Source: an uncultured Bacteroidales bacterium (lineage in GTDB: Bacteria; Bacteroidota; Bacteroidia; Bacteroidales; Paludibacteraceae). From it: DNA of 32,960 nt. Under the pieces are notes generated by a model that saw only the letters and a list, made by a program, of their open reading frames with translations, had not been told where the DNA came from and searched no databases. A program made the position numbers and the translations under genes. Below are positions 24,261-32,364 of the stretch, piece by piece (position 1 is the first letter of the stretch; each line of letters opens with the position of its first letter). The stretch spans positions 31,363 to 64,322 of the forward strand of contig CADCCH010000020.1 of the NCBI GenBank assembly GCA_902799875.1, given 5' to 3'.

Positions 24261-24308
24261 AAAAATCGTAAAAAGATGGCATATGCTTGCATATGTCATT
24301 TTTTTTTC
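24261..24308 (+). terminator. intrinsic terminator merged with the lysS promoter
   Basis: An A-rich run, then stem CATATG (24280-24285), loop CTTG, stem CATATG (24290-24295), extended outward by G-U, G-C, T-A and A-T pairs, then an uninterrupted T-tract to 24307. It has the same layout as 2052-2092 but different stem bases. It ends the long gene run, and its 3' arm is the spacer of the lysS promoter. Confidence 0.8.
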
Positions 24309-24317
24309 GTACCTTTG
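24287..24317 (+). promoter_or_regulatory. lysS promoter
   Basis: TTG 24287-24289, a 20-nt spacer (CATATGTCA plus T-tract plus CG), and TACCTTTG 24310-24317. The lysS ATG is 37 nt downstream at 24355. TTG is in the loop of the terminator hairpin. Confidence 0.9.
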
Positions 24318-24354
24318 CACCCGCAAAGGTTTGTAATCAAAAATAAGACATAAT

Positions 24355-25878
24355 ATGGAATTATCTGAACAAGAATTGGTACGCCGGCAGAGTTTACAGG
24401 CAATGCGTGATTTGGGCATCGATCCCTACCCTGCGGCGGAGTATGAAGTCACCGGTCACTCGACCGATATCAAGGAGCATTTTGACGAATGGGACCAAAA
24501 GCCGGTACGCATTGCCGGACGACTGATGTCCAAGCGTATTATGGGTAAGGCTTCCTTCATTGAGATCCAAGACTCCAAAGGTCGTATTCAAGTATATGTT
24601 TCCCGTGACGACATCCAAGCTCCGGTAGAAGAAGGTCAACAACCTCAGACCGTAGAGCAGCAGATGTACAACGTCGTTTTCAAGAAACTACTGGATATCG
24701 GTGATTTTATCGGTATCGAAGGTTTTGTCTTCCGCACCCAGATGGGCGAGATATCGGTGCATGCCAAAAAACTGACAGTACTAGCCAAGAGTCTGCGTCC
24801 GCTGCCTATCGTGAAGTACAAGGACGGTGTGGCCTACGACGGCTTCAATGATCCGGAGCAGCGTTACCGTCAGCGTTACGTGGACCTCGTAGTGAACGAG
24901 GGCGTGAAGGACACCTTCTTGAAACGTGCGACGATCTTGCGTACGATGCGTCAAGTCTTTGACGAGGCAGGTTATACGGAAGTAGAGACCCCTATTCTGC
25001 AACAGATTGCCGGTGGTGCATCGGCGCGTCCGTTTATCACGCACCATAACACGCTGGACGTGGATATGTACCTACGTATTGCAACGGAGTTATACCTCAA
25101 GCGTCTGATTGTAGGTGGTTTTGAGGGAGTGTACGAGATCGGTCGTAACTTCCGTAATGAAGGTATGGACCGCAGTCATAACCCTGAGTTCACCTGCATG
25201 GAGCTCTACGTGCAATACAAGGACTATAACTGGATGATGAGTTTCACCGAGCAGTTGTTGGAGAAGATTGCTATTGCCGTCAACGGTACGACCAAGGTAC
25301 AGATCGGTGACCACGAAGTGGACTTCAAAGCTCCGTATCGTCGACTGCCGATTCTTGATGCTATTAAGGAGAAGACCGGACTGGATCTGGCGTCCATGAG
25401 CGAAGACGAGATTCGTGTAGAAGCCAAGAAACTGGGCGTAGAGGACACGGAGCATATGGGTAAGGGTAAACTGATCGACGAGATCTTCGGCGAGACCTGT
25501 GAAGGTACGTTCATCCAACCGACCTTCATCACCGACTACCCCGTGGAGATGAGTCCGCTGACGAAGATGCACCGCTCCAAACCGGGTTTGACCGAGCGTT
25601 TTGAGTTGATGGTGAACGGTAAGGAGCTGGCGAATGCATATAGCGAGTTGAATGATCCGATTGACCAATACAACCGTTTTGTAGAGCAGATGAAGTTGGC
25701 TGACAAGGGTGACGATGAGGCGATGGTGATCGATCACGATTTTATGCGTGCTCTCGAGTACGGCATGCCGCCTACGTCCGGTATCGGTATCGGTATCGAC
25801 CGTCTCGCTATCCTTATGACCGGTCAACCGACCATTCAGGAGGTACTTTTATTCCCGACAATGAAACCGGAGGCATAA
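24355..25878 (+). CDS. lysS: lysyl-tRNA synthetase, class II
   Basis: A 507-aa enzyme that charges tRNA-Lys with lysine. Order: an N-terminal OB-fold anticodon-binding domain (about 55-160, VRIAGRLMSKRIMGKASFIEIQDSKGRIQVYV), class II motif 1, motif 2 with FRNEGMDRSHNPEFTCMELY, and motif 3 with GIGIGIDRLAILMTGQPTIQEVLLFPTMKPE. Typical length for Bacteroidota. It has its own promoter and leads lysS-gpsA-pgi, with one base between lysS and gpsA. Confidence 0.98.
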   Translation: MELSEQELVRRQSLQAMRDLGIDPYPAAEYEVTGHSTDIKEHFDEWDQKPVRIAGRLMSKRIMGKASFIEIQDSKGRIQVYVSRDDIQAPVEEGQQPQTVEQQMYNVVFKKLLDIGDFIGIEGFVFRTQMGEISVHAKKLTVLAKSLRPLPIVKYKDGVAYDGFNDPEQRYRQRYVDLVVNEGVKDTFLKRATILRTMRQVFDEAGYTEVETPILQQIAGGASARPFITHHNTLDVDMYLRIATELYLKRLIVGGFEGVYEIGRNFRNEGMDRSHNPEFTCMELYVQYKDYNWMMSFTEQLLEKIAIAVNGTTKVQIGDHEVDFKAPYRRLPILDAIKEKTGLDLASMSEDEIRVEAKKLGVEDTEHMGKGKLIDEIFGETCEGTFIQPTFITDYPVEMSPLTKMHRSKPGLTERFELMVNGKELANAYSELNDPIDQYNRFVEQMKLADKGDDEAMVIDHDFMRALEYGMPPTSGIGIGIDRLAILMTGQPTIQEVLLFPTMKPEA

Positions 25879-25879
25879 T

Positions 25880-26869
25880 ATGTATCGTAAAGTAGCTATT
25901 TTGGGTTCGGGTTCATGGGCGACCGCTTTGGCGAAGATCGTGATGCAGAACCAAGGAGAGATCAACTGGTTTATCCGTCGCCAAGAGGTGATTGATGAGT
26001 TCATCTCAACCGGTAAGAACCCTTCCTATCTCGGAGCGGCGGAGTTTGACATCAGCCGTATCCATTTCTCAGCGGACATCAACCAAACTGTAGCGCAGTC
26101 CGATGTGCTCATTCTCGCTATCCCGTCCCCTTACGTGAAGCCCTCGCTCAACAAGATCCGTCGCGATATGACCCACAAGGTCGTTATCTCGGCGGTCAAG
26201 GGTATGATTCCGGATGAGAACATCATCATCACCGACTACCTGCACGAGCGTTTCCGTATCCCGTTTGACCAATTGGGCGTCATTGCCGGTCCTTGCCACG
26301 CGGAGGAGATTGCATTGGAGCGACTCAGTTATCTCACCATCGGCTGCGAGAACCGCGCTAATGCGGAAATCTGGGCGAAACTCTTCCAGACGCCTTACGT
26401 CCACACCACGATTTCCAGTGACGTCATCGGATTGGAGTACAGTTCGGTAATGAAGAACATCTATGCTATCGCAGCAGGTATGTGTCAGGCGCTCCATTAC
26501 GGTGATAACTTCCAAGCTGTACTGCTGTCCAATGCCATCCAGGAGATTCAGCGTTTTGCAACGGCCACTAGTAACGTGCCGCGTGAGATCACGGCGTCCG
26601 GATACCTGGGAGACGTGCTGGTTACCGGTTACTCGCAGTTCAGTCGTAACCGTCAGTTCGGTCAGATGCTCGGACTCGGTTATTCGGTCAAAGCCGCGCA
26701 GATGGAGATGGAGATGGTTGCAGAGGGCTACTATGGCACCAAGGCTATCCACGATGCCAACGAGCGTATGAAAGTGACGCTGCCGATCGTGGACGCCATG
26801 TATGAGATTCTATACAATAAGCAGAAAGCCAAATCCATTATCAAAGCATTAACTTCTAAATTACAATAA
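25880..26869 (+). CDS. gpsA: NAD(P)-dependent glycerol-3-phosphate dehydrogenase
   Basis: A 329-aa enzyme that reduces dihydroxyacetone phosphate to sn-glycerol 3-phosphate, the backbone for phospholipids. The N-terminal Rossmann motif is [14 protein letters not shown], then SAVKGM with the conserved Lys region, [27 protein letters not shown] and [27 protein letters not shown]. Normal length. One base separates it from lysS and from pgi, so it is cotranscribed with them. Confidence 0.97.
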   Translation: MYRKVAILGSGSWATALAKIVMQNQGEINWFIRRQEVIDEFISTGKNPSYLGAAEFDISRIHFSADINQTVAQSDVLILAIPSPYVKPSLNKIRRDMTHKVVISAVKGMIPDENIIITDYLHERFRIPFDQLGVIAGPCHAEEIALERLSYLTIGCENRANAEIWAKLFQTPYVHTTISSDVIGLEYSSVMKNIYAIAAGMCQALHYGDNFQAVLLSNAIQEIQRFATATSNVPREITASGYLGDVLVTGYSQFSRNRQFGQMLGLGYSVKAAQMEMEMVAEGYYGTKAIHDANERMKVTLPIVDAMYEILYNKQKAKSIIKALTSKLQ

Positions 26870-26870
26870 T

Positions 26871-28214
26871 ATGCAAATCTGTCTTAAGAATGCAGCTTCG
26901 TTTGTGGACGGTGCTGCGCTCAAACAACTGGAAGCACAAACCGAATCAGCGAACTTGCTGCTCGAGAACGGTCAAGGTGCCGGTAATGATTTCATCGGTT
27001 GGGTACATCTGCCCTCCTCTATTACTGACGCTTTCTTGGCGGAAGTACAAGCGTGTGCAGACGAACTGCGCAAACGTTGCGAGGTCGTTATCGTAGCCGG
27101 TATCGGTGGTTCGTATCTGGGTGCGCGTGCTGTGAATGAGGCTTTGGCATCGGCTTTTGATGCCTTCGTAGCCAAGGATCGCAAAAATCCGTACGTGGTG
27201 TATGCCGGTAATAATATCGGTGAGGACTATCTGGCGGAACTCATGGAGTTTATCGCGGACAAGCAGTTCGGTATCATCAACATCTCCAAGTCCGGTACGA
27301 CGACCGAGACAGCGCTTGCTTTCCGTCTGCTGAAGACCATGCTGGAGAAGCAAGTCGGCAAAGAGGAAGCACGTCACCGTATCGTGGCTGTTACCGACCA
27401 AGCCAAAGGTGCGCTCCGTTCGCTTTCCACCCAAGAGGGATACAAGACCTTCGTTATCCCCGATAACGTAGGCGGCCGTTTCTCGGTACTCACGCCGGTA
27501 GGTCTGCTGCCGATTGCAGTAGCAGGTGGTGACATCAAAGCGCTCGTACGCGGTGCACAGGAGATGGAGAAAGCAACGGACGTCAAGGTGCCGTTCGCTC
27601 AAAACCCCGCATGCCAATATGCAGCGATGCGTAACGCACTCTATCGCAGCGGTAAGAAGATTGAAATCCTCGTGAACTTCAATCCGAAGTTGCACTATTT
27701 CAGCGAGTGGTGGAAACAACTCTACGGTGAGTCGGAAGGTAAGGACCATAAGGGTATTTTCCCGGCAAGTGTGGACTTTACGACGGATCTGCACTCGATG
27801 GGTCAATGGATCCAAGACGGTGAGCGTTCGATCTTCGAGACCGTTATCTCGATCGAGAAAGCCAACAAACAGGTACTCGTTCCGATGGACGAGGAGAACC
27901 TCGACGGACTCAACTTCCTCGCCGGCAAGCGTGTCGATGAGGTCAATAAGATGGCTGAACTCGGTACCCAACTCGCTCATATCGACGGCGGTGTACCCAA
28001 TATCCGTATCTCGTTTGAGAAGATCGACGAGTACAACATCGGTCAGTTCATCTATTTCTTCGAGCGTGGTTGCGGTATCTCCGGTTACGTACTGGATGTC
28101 AATCCGTTCAACCAACCGGGCGTGGAGGCATACAAGAAGAACATGTTTGCCTTGTTAGACAAACCGGGATACGAGGCTGAAAGCAAAGCCATTAAAGCGC
28201 GTTTGAACGGATAA
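26871..28214 (+). CDS. pgi: glucose-6-phosphate isomerase
   Basis: A 447-aa isomerase of glucose 6-phosphate and fructose 6-phosphate, of the short bacterial type. Motifs: [20 protein letters not shown], the phosphate-binding [41 protein letters not shown] and DQ/E region [14 protein letters not shown] [12 protein letters not shown], then [32 protein letters not shown] with a catalytic Lys. Its stop overlaps the convergent plug gene by 23 bp, and its terminator lies inside plug (28300-28331). Confidence 0.98.
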   Translation: MQICLKNAASFVDGAALKQLEAQTESANLLLENGQGAGNDFIGWVHLPSSITDAFLAEVQACADELRKRCEVVIVAGIGGSYLGARAVNEALASAFDAFVAKDRKNPYVVYAGNNIGEDYLAELMEFIADKQFGIINISKSGTTTETALAFRLLKTMLEKQVGKEEARHRIVAVTDQAKGALRSLSTQEGYKTFVIPDNVGGRFSVLTPVGLLPIAVAGGDIKALVRGAQEMEKATDVKVPFAQNPACQYAAMRNALYRSGKKIEILVNFNPKLHYFSEWWKQLYGESEGKDHKGIFPASVDFTTDLHSMGQWIQDGERSIFETVISIEKANKQVLVPMDEENLDGLNFLAGKRVDEVNKMAELGTQLAHIDGGVPNIRISFEKIDEYNIGQFIYFFERGCGISGYVLDVNPFNQPGVEAYKKNMFALLDKPGYEAESKAIKARLNG

Positions 28215-29406
28215 CGGAAACACCGACGAGGCGATCATAACGGGCTCCGAAAGGACGCCACCAGACGTAGATCGCGTACTCGTTTTCCGTTTGCCAATAA
28301 CTACCATCCACACGTTGGGTGGTAGTTTTTTGATTCTTGGGTACAAACCAATACTGGTAGTCATACCCACCCTGTTTTACGAGGGCTGTGAGCCAGTAAC
28401 ATTGTGCCTGGTTATCGTACTGCATGCGGTTTTTCAGACTCAGTTCATTGCCGAACAGCTCCCCGCCTACGTACAACGCGCCGTCAAAGAAAGGCTGCTC
28501 CATCGGTAAGGTCCAGTGTACCCACATGTACTCCGCTTCCACGTCCGCATCACTCGTACGTTCCGCATTGATCACATAACGGCCGTTGGAGTCAAACTCA
28601 TGGATATACTGCCCTTTCGTGATCTCATCCGCAAAAAGCGGTGCGTGGTAGTCACCTAACTCGTGATACACACGATCAATCCCGTGACCGGCGTAGAAAC
28701 AAGAGAACGCATCGAAATGGTGGTACTCGTTTCCGCCCTCAAAAATCAGGTCCCTGCAGTTGATATACCGCAAGCGCTTGGAGTCCACAAAAGTGGGACG
28801 ACGCAGCGTAACCGCATTGTCCAAACGGTTGTTCTGCATGACCACCATATAATAATTGTCCGAATTCTGAACGCTTTCTTCCGTATTCAAAGCCACATCG
28901 ATATCGAGCTGCTGATACCGTCCGTTATACTCGATATCCGTGTTGGCACGCACTTTCGCGTCGATCTTTACCAGCGGCTCTACCACATAGAAATCCACTT
29001 CAGCTATCTTCTTGTCCTTATCGCCGTCTTCGTAGATTGTCAGCCGGTACTGACCGCTCTTGGTGAGGGTCATATCTTCGTTAGGAAAATCGAACCAGTA
29101 ATGGGTGTATTCCCTACTGGTGTTCATCGAGTGCTCGTATTCTATAATGTCTTTTGTAGGAAAGCCCGTCAGATACTCTCCGCTCAACAAATCGCTATTG
29201 AGCATCTCCACGCTGTAGGTGTAAAAATGCACATCGTGACTCATCTCGTCAAAGGAAATATGCAGCGGTTCGAGTTCATCAAGCACCAGCACCTCGCGTG
29301 CCACACGCAGCGTACGGATTTGCTCATTGAACACACGCACATGCGTCTGCGCCATAAGACCGCAAACAGCACACAAAAAAGCCGCTATGCACGATATTTT
29401 TTTCAT
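28192..29406 (-). CDS. type IX secretion system plug protein (DUF5103)
   Basis: A 404-aa protein with signal peptide [20 protein letters not shown]. The segments [49 protein letters not shown] and [33 protein letters not shown], and the C-terminal [20 protein letters not shown], fit DUF5103. This family includes Plug, which closes the periplasmic end of the SprA translocon of the type IX system in Flavobacterium johnsoniae. ATG 29406 is chosen for the signal peptide; an upstream in-frame ATG at 29445 overlaps the promoter. It is convergent with pgi (23-bp overlap) and has its own promoter, divergent from tRNA-Thr. Confidence 0.87.
   Translation of the reverse strand: MKKISCIAAFLCAVCGLMAQTHVRVFNEQIRTLRVAREVLVLDELEPLHISFDEMSHDVHFYTYSVEMLNSDLLSGEYLTGFPTKDIIEYEHSMNTSREYTHYWFDFPNEDMTLTKSGQYRLTIYEDGDKDKKIAEVDFYVVEPLVKIDAKVRANTDIEYNGRYQQLDIDVALNTEESVQNSDNYYMVVMQNNRLDNAVTLRRPTFVDSKRLRYINCRDLIFEGGNEYHHFDAFSCFYAGHGIDRVYHELGDYHAPLFADEITKGQYIHEFDSNGRYVINAERTSDADVEAEYMWVHWTLPMEQPFFDGALYVGGELFGNELSLKNRMQYDNQAQCYWLTALVKQGGYDYQYWFVPKNQKTTTQRVDGSYWQTENEYAIYVWWRPFGARYDRLVGVSVIRSNAL
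28300..28331 (+). terminator. intrinsic terminator for pgi, inside the plug coding sequence
   Basis: Stem ACTACCATCCA (28300-28310), loop CACGT, stem TGGGTGGTAGT (28316-28326), with all 11 pairs formed (one G-T), then T5 to 28331. It faces rightward, 86 nt after the pgi stop, and is antisense to plug codons. Confidence 0.8.
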
Positions 29407-29415
29407 TTCCGACTG

Positions 29416-29445
29416 CAAAAGTACAAAAAAAATGCCAAAGTACAA
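29416..29445 (-). promoter_or_regulatory. plug promoter
   Basis: On the minus strand, TTG (29443-29445), a 19-nt spacer, then TACTTTTG (29416-29423). It starts 9 nt before the plug ATG, so the leader is very short. A second TACTTTGG lies at 29435-29442. Confidence 0.65.
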
Positions 29446-29463
29446 AATATTTTTGCAAAAAAT

Positions 29464-29494
29464 TTGCGTATATCAAAAAAAAGCAGTACCTTTG
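29464..29494 (+). promoter_or_regulatory. tRNA-Thr promoter
   Basis: TTG 29464-29466, a 20-nt spacer and TACCTTTG 29487-29494. It is back to back with the plug promoter. The leader before the tRNA is about 105 nt. Confidence 0.8.
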
Positions 29495-29561
29495 TCGTCG
29501 ATTTCGCCGATAAACGACTTCGTTGCTCTGCAACTCGTGTAGTTTTCGGGAAATCTCCTCT

Positions 29562-29596
29562 CCGATTAAAACTCCATCAGATGGTATTTTAATCGG
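29562..29596 (+). other. leader hairpin just before tRNA-Thr
   Basis: Stem CCGATTAAAA (29562-29571) with TTTTAATCGG (29587-29596), a 2x2 internal loop, then CCAT (29574-29577) with ATGG (29581-29584). It ends 9 nt before the mature tRNA 5' end, so it could guide precursor processing. Confidence 0.6.
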
Positions 29597-29605
29597 GTAA
29601 TTTAA

Positions 29606-29678
<73 letters not shown>

Positions 29679-29680
29679 CA

Positions 29681-29708
29681 AAGGGAGAAGACATTAGTCT
29701 TCTCCCTT
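29681..29708 (+). terminator. perfect hairpin after tRNA-Thr
   Basis: Stem AAGGGAGAAGAC (29681-29692), loop ATTA, stem GTCTTCTCCCTT (29697-29708), 12 perfect pairs. Only two T follow in the linear sequence, so it may be a terminator without a T-tract or a processing hairpin. Confidence 0.6.
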
Positions 29709-29779
29709 GCCATTCCAAGGCCTCGAATCCGGGGGTTCTTAGCCCCTATAGGGGCACGATTATTGCACATAAGTGCAAT

Positions 29780-29802
29780 GTTCGAGTCCGGGAAGTGGCT
29801 CA
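29780..29802 (+). other. tRNA 3'-end copy 2 of the 23-bp direct repeat (possible att site)
   Basis: Identical to 29658-29680 over 23 bp, including the T-loop and acceptor 3' strand, but with no 5' half of a tRNA in front. It is therefore a duplicated tRNA end, not a second tRNA. Confidence 0.7.
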
Positions 29803-29839
29803 CTGCTTGAAAATAAGCAAGTTACAGATGAGGACTTAA

Positions 29840-29861
29840 AAATTCTGCCCAAATTCTGCCC
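29840..29861 (+). repeat. two tandem 11-bp copies of AAATTCTGCCC
   Basis: AAATTCTGCCC at 29840-29850 and 29851-29861, followed by AAAA. They lie 38 bp beyond the duplicated tRNA end, where arm-type integrase binding sites would be expected. That role is an inference. Confidence 0.7.
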
Positions 29862-29862
29862 A

Positions 29863-29892
29863 AAATGACTTTCACGATTGTGGAAGTCATTT
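29863..29892 (+). terminator. hairpin of terminator type in the scar region
   Basis: Stem AAATGACTTTCAC (29863-29875), loop GATT, stem GTGGAAGTCATTT (29880-29892), 13 pairs with one G-T. Flanking A and T runs make it possible in either direction. It could be the end of a lost integrase gene. Confidence 0.5.
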
Positions 29893-30027
29893 GCTATTTA
29901 TAGGACATTCATTAACTTTCACAGGCACCTTGCACCTTTTATTGTATCAATAGTTTTTCTGCCAAAGGAACATACCATCTGCGCATAGAAAGCGCCACAA
30001 CTATTCCCGATTAGCAAATCGGTCTTT

Positions 30028-30252
30028 TCACGAACACTTGTCTTCCTTGGCGATGGCATCCAGTTTATGCCCCTCAACCGCTGAATGGAAATACAGTTTT
30101 CCCTCTGCATAAACAAAACTCATTGGCACACCATACGGATAGCCACCATCACCCAAAACAGACAGCACTCCGGCGGTTGCATTATTTAAAATCTTCTCGC
30201 ACTCCTCTTTCGGGAGTTCCTGCCGAATACGGCGCATTGGTCTAAATTCCAT
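30028..30252 (-). pseudogene. truncated pyridoxamine-5'-phosphate-oxidase-family (NimA-like) gene
   Basis: The 74 residues from ATG 30252 match the start of the flavin-binding PNPOx/Nim family: FRPMRRIRQELPKEECEKILNNATAGVLSVLGDGGYPYGVPMSFVYAEGKLYFHSAVEGHKLDAIAKEDKCS. Full-length members are about 150-170 aa, and the barrel continues after this point (usually K-V-S-F-C-V-V). Here the frame stops right after KCS, and no other frame continues the family. So the 3' half is missing rather than shifted. The break lies at the edge of the scar region next to tRNA-Thr. The start is 2 bp after the exonuclease stop. A short functional form cannot be excluded. Confidence 0.75.
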
Positions 30253-30254
30253 AT

Positions 30255-30770
30255 CTATAAAATCTGTTTTGCGATAATAGCGCATGCCTCTGCATCGGCG
30301 AGGGCATGGTGGTGGTTCGTCATTTCGTAGCCGCAATAGCCGGCAATGATATCCAAGTTATGATGTCCCTCCGGCCAGACCTTGCGCGACTTTAGCAAGG
30401 TACATTCAAACTCATAGTCCGGATAAGCAATCTCATACGCACGGAACACTGCCTTCAGGCAGTTCTCGTCAAACGCCTTATTGTGCGCCACAAACGGCAC
30501 TTCTCCGTCCTCGATATACGGGAAATACTCATGAATCTTGTGCTGAGCGTCCATCCACACGTCGGGAAACTCCGGCGCGTCATTGGTGTCATCGAAATGC
30601 AAGCCGTTCACTTCGCTGCAGCGCGCATTGTAGTAGTTCGGCACCGGACGGATAAGCGAGTAGTAGTTATCCACTATCTCGCCGTCTTTGACGATGACCA
30701 ACCCGACCGAACAAACGCTTGACTGCGCGAAGTTCGCCGTCTCAAAATCTATGGCTACGAAATTATCCAT
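30255..30770 (-). CDS. DEDDh 3'-5' exonuclease (DnaQ/RNase T-like)
   Basis: A 171-aa exonuclease fold. ExoI is FVAIDFETAN (Asp8, Glu10), ExoII VPFVAHNKAFDENCL (Asp in AFDEN) and ExoIII HHALADAEACAII (His, Asp). Together these are the five metal-ligand residues of DEDDh enzymes such as the epsilon subunit of DNA polymerase III. It has no extra domain, so it is a stand-alone exonuclease; DNA or RNA substrate cannot be told. Upstream lies a possible 26-aa ORF that overlaps its start. The downstream gene is a remnant. Confidence 0.92.
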   Translation of the reverse strand: MDNFVAIDFETANFAQSSVCSVGLVIVKDGEIVDNYYSLIRPVPNYYNARCSEVNGLHFDDTNDAPEFPDVWMDAQHKIHEYFPYIEDGEVPFVAHNKAFDENCLKAVFRAYEIAYPDYEFECTLLKSRKVWPEGHHNLDIIAGYCGYEMTNHHHALADAEACAIIAKQIL

Positions 30771-30835
30771 TGCTCTTCTACTCTCGCGGGCTCACGCGTC
30801 CAGCGCATTTGATTATATATCTCATCAAAAGTCAT
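30755..30835 (-). CDS. possible 26-aa leader peptide overlapping the exonuclease start
   Basis: An ATG at 30835 opens 26 codons (MTFDEIYNQMRWTREPARVE and on) ending in TAG at 30755-30757, 16 nt inside the exonuclease gene. The peptide is well composed (acidic and basic, two Trp) rather than low-complexity. It overlaps the exonuclease ATG in another frame, as coupled genes do. No homologue is recognised. It may equally be chance. Confidence 0.3.
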   Translation of the reverse strand: MTFDEIYNQMRWTREPARVEEQWIIS

Positions 30836-30860
30836 AATCTGCTACATCTTTAGGGCACTT

Positions 30861-31784
30861 CTAAAAATTCCGCGAATATATGCGTGCAATGATTGCGCCG
30901 CTGATATTATGCCAGACGCTGAATACTGCGCCCGGAATGGTGGCTAATGGAAAAGCGGCAAAATGCATCACAGCCAGCGAAGTCGCCAAACCGGAGTTCT
31001 GCATACCGACTTCTATACTGAGTGCCACACTCTTGGGCCGTTGCAGACGCAACAGGCGTCCGACCAGATAGCCTATGCCGAGTCCGAGCAGGTTGTGGAG
31101 CATCACTACGAGCACTACAAGAAAACCTGCACTCAAAAGCCGGTCGGCATTGTGTGACACAACAATGCCTACGGTAAGTGCTACGGCGAATGACGAGAAC
31201 GCCGGCAGGTAAGGCGTTACGCGTTGTGTGATTTTAGGGACGAAGCGTTGGCATAACAGCCCGCAGACGATGGGAAGAATAACTATATATACGATACTCA
31301 ATAGCATTCCTGATGCATGCACATCGACCATCGTGCCTGCCAACAGCCAGACGAGGAGCGGCGTCAATAGCGGTGCCAGTAAGGTAGATGCAGCGGTCAT
31401 GCCCACAGAAAGAGCAAGGTCGCCTTTCGCCAGATAGGTGATCACATTCGATGCGGTTCCTCCGGGACAGCAGCCTACGAGGATGACACCTATCGCCAGT
31501 TCTTGCGGAAGAGAGAAAACCCGTGTCAGTCCCCATGCCAGAAACGGCATGACGGTAAACTGCGTGAGACAACCGATGAGGATATCTTTCGGACGGCTCA
31601 GTACAATTCGCAAGTCCTGCGCCGTGAGTGTCAATCCCATGCCGAACATGATGATACCTAACATTGGATTGATGACCCATGTGCCTATCCACGCGAGTGA
31701 AGAAGGCACAATGAGACTTATTGCTGCTACCAACAGCACTATCGCCCCCATCCATTTGGCTATAAAATCACATATTCGTTTCAT
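30861..31784 (-). CDS. bile acid:sodium symporter (BASS) family transporter
   Basis: A 307-aa protein with about nine or ten membrane segments. BASS motifs are GCCPGGTASNVITYLAKGD (crossover helix, near residue 105) and SIEVGMQNSGLATSLA near residue 262, with the Glu and Gln that bind sodium. Substrates of bacterial members include bile acids, pyruvate, pantoate and other organic anions, so no substrate can be set here. ATG 31784 is preferred to an in-frame TTG at 31799. It is downstream of the 75-aa unknown gene, with 53 bp between. Confidence 0.9.
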   Translation of the reverse strand: MKRICDFIAKWMGAIVLLVAAISLIVPSSLAWIGTWVINPMLGIIMFGMGLTLTAQDLRIVLSRPKDILIGCLTQFTVMPFLAWGLTRVFSLPQELAIGVILVGCCPGGTASNVITYLAKGDLALSVGMTAASTLLAPLLTPLLVWLLAGTMVDVHASGMLLSIVYIVILPIVCGLLCQRFVPKITQRVTPYLPAFSSFAVALTVGIVVSHNADRLLSAGFLVVLVVMLHNLLGLGIGYLVGRLLRLQRPKSVALSIEVGMQNSGLATSLAVMHFAAFPLATIPGAVFSVWHNISGAIIARIYSRNF

Positions 31785-31837
31785 TCTCTTACTGCGCAAT
31801 CATTTATTATTTAAGTAAACCGGTGTAACTCATAGTG

Positions 31838-32065
31838 TCATAGCAACTCCATTAATGTATCTTCACGAACGATCTTTGGTGTACTCTTGCCGGCGAGAAC
31901 CAGTATTTTCTTCCCGTCGCGATAGATATGCAGCTGCCGCGAACGGACAACCGCCGTGAGCGTCGGATCGCTCTCTATCTGCTCGCGGATTGCACGGAAC
32001 TCGCCGTCCTCCGCGAACAATTTCCGCTGCAGATGACTGCACATATTCGTAGTGTCTATTGTCAT
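31838..32065 (-). CDS. unknown 75-aa protein
   Basis: Not recognised. The sequence has a helical first half (LQRKLFAEDGEFRAIREQIES) and a beta-like end (RQLHIYRDGKKILVLAGKSTPKIVREDTLMELL). It reads like a real small folded domain, with well mixed charge and no low-complexity sequence. It has no signal peptide and no Cys pair beyond one Cys at residue 9. It precedes the BASS transporter on the same strand. Confidence 0.5.
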   Translation of the reverse strand: MTIDTTNMCSHLQRKLFAEDGEFRAIREQIESDPTLTAVVRSRQLHIYRDGKKILVLAGKSTPKIVREDTLMELL

Positions 32066-32140
32066 TGTCCTTCGTTCTTATTTATAGATGTTTTGTGTTA
32101 ATCGATTTGTGTTTATATATACCCCTCCATATATAAGTCA

Positions 32141-32164
32141 AAAAAGTGCCCAAATCTATCACTT
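32141..32164 (-). terminator. weak terminator after the 47-aa Cys-rich gene
   Basis: Minus strand: AAGTG, an 11-nt loop, CACTT, then a T-run, about 24 nt after the stop at 32188. The stem is only 5 pairs, so confidence is low. Confidence 0.35.
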
Positions 32165-32187
32165 GAAAAGCAACTTTTTTTCATTTT

Positions 32188-32331
32188 TTATTTCTGCCAA
32201 TCTATGCCGCGTAAGCAGGCGGGGAGTTTGGTTCCGGCGGCTTTATGATGTGCTACGCAGGCACAGCAATGCCCGTGCCTCGGACAGTCTTTAGGACAAG
32301 GGCAATCTATGGAATTATGTGGACAGGGCAT
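32188..32331 (-). CDS. small Cys-rich protein, DUF6485-like (47 aa)
   Basis: A 47-aa protein missed by length cut-offs. Residues 1-20 hold CPHNSIDCPCPKDCPRHG, followed by HCCACVAHH and a final LPACLRG. The eight Cys with CPRHG-x-CC-x-C spacing match what I recall of DUF6485, small Cys-rich proteins of anaerobes (pattern CPRHGKCCECVAYH...LPACL). Eight Cys and several His suggest metal or Fe-S binding. It has a clear promoter (32362-32392) with a hairpin at the transcript start. Family placement is from memory, and the cysteine pattern is directly visible. Confidence 0.75.
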   Translation of the reverse strand: MPCPHNSIDCPCPKDCPRHGHCCACVAHHKAAGTKLPACLRGIDWQK

Positions 32332-32344
32332 GGTGTTTGTTTTC

Positions 32345-32364
32345 TTGCACGATTTTTCGTGCAA
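32345..32364 (-). other. hairpin at the transcript start of the Cys-rich gene
   Basis: TTGCACG (32345-32351), loop of six, CGTGCAA (32358-32364), 7 perfect pairs. It overlaps the end of the -7 box, so the mRNA would begin within a stem that may protect its 5' end or bind a regulator. Confidence 0.6.

Larger units (their letters stand above)
29709..30027. other. non-coding scar region between tRNA-Thr and the truncated flavin-reductase-like gene
   Basis: About 320 bp without a supported gene. It holds a third partial copy of the T-arm word (TCGAATCCGGG at 29723-29733), the palindrome GCCCCTATAGGGGC (29742-29755), the hairpin ATTGCAC-ATAA-GTGCAAT (29762-29779), the tRNA 3'-end duplicate (29780-29802), two tandem AAATTCTGCCC (29840-29861) and a 13-pair hairpin (29863-29892). 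It ends where the minus-strand gene loses its homology. Confidence 0.6.

Noticed and set aside
26946..28115. 389-codon open frame on the minus strand
   Set aside because: Antisense shadow of pgi, which has all its active-site motifs.
28663..29592. 309-codon open frame on the plus strand
   Set aside because: Antisense to plug and running through the divergent promoter region; plug has a signal peptide and family match.
29723..29802. A second tRNA
   Set aside because: Only the T-loop and 3' acceptor strand are present; there is no matching 5' acceptor, D arm or anticodon arm.
29919..30116. 65-codon open frame on the minus strand, considered as the missing half of the NimA-like gene
   Set aside because: Its translation does not continue the PNPOx family, so this is not a simple frameshift.
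32088..32294. 68-codon plus-strand frame
   Set aside because: Lies over the upstream region of the 75-aa gene and antisense to the Cys-rich gene; composition is not protein-like.
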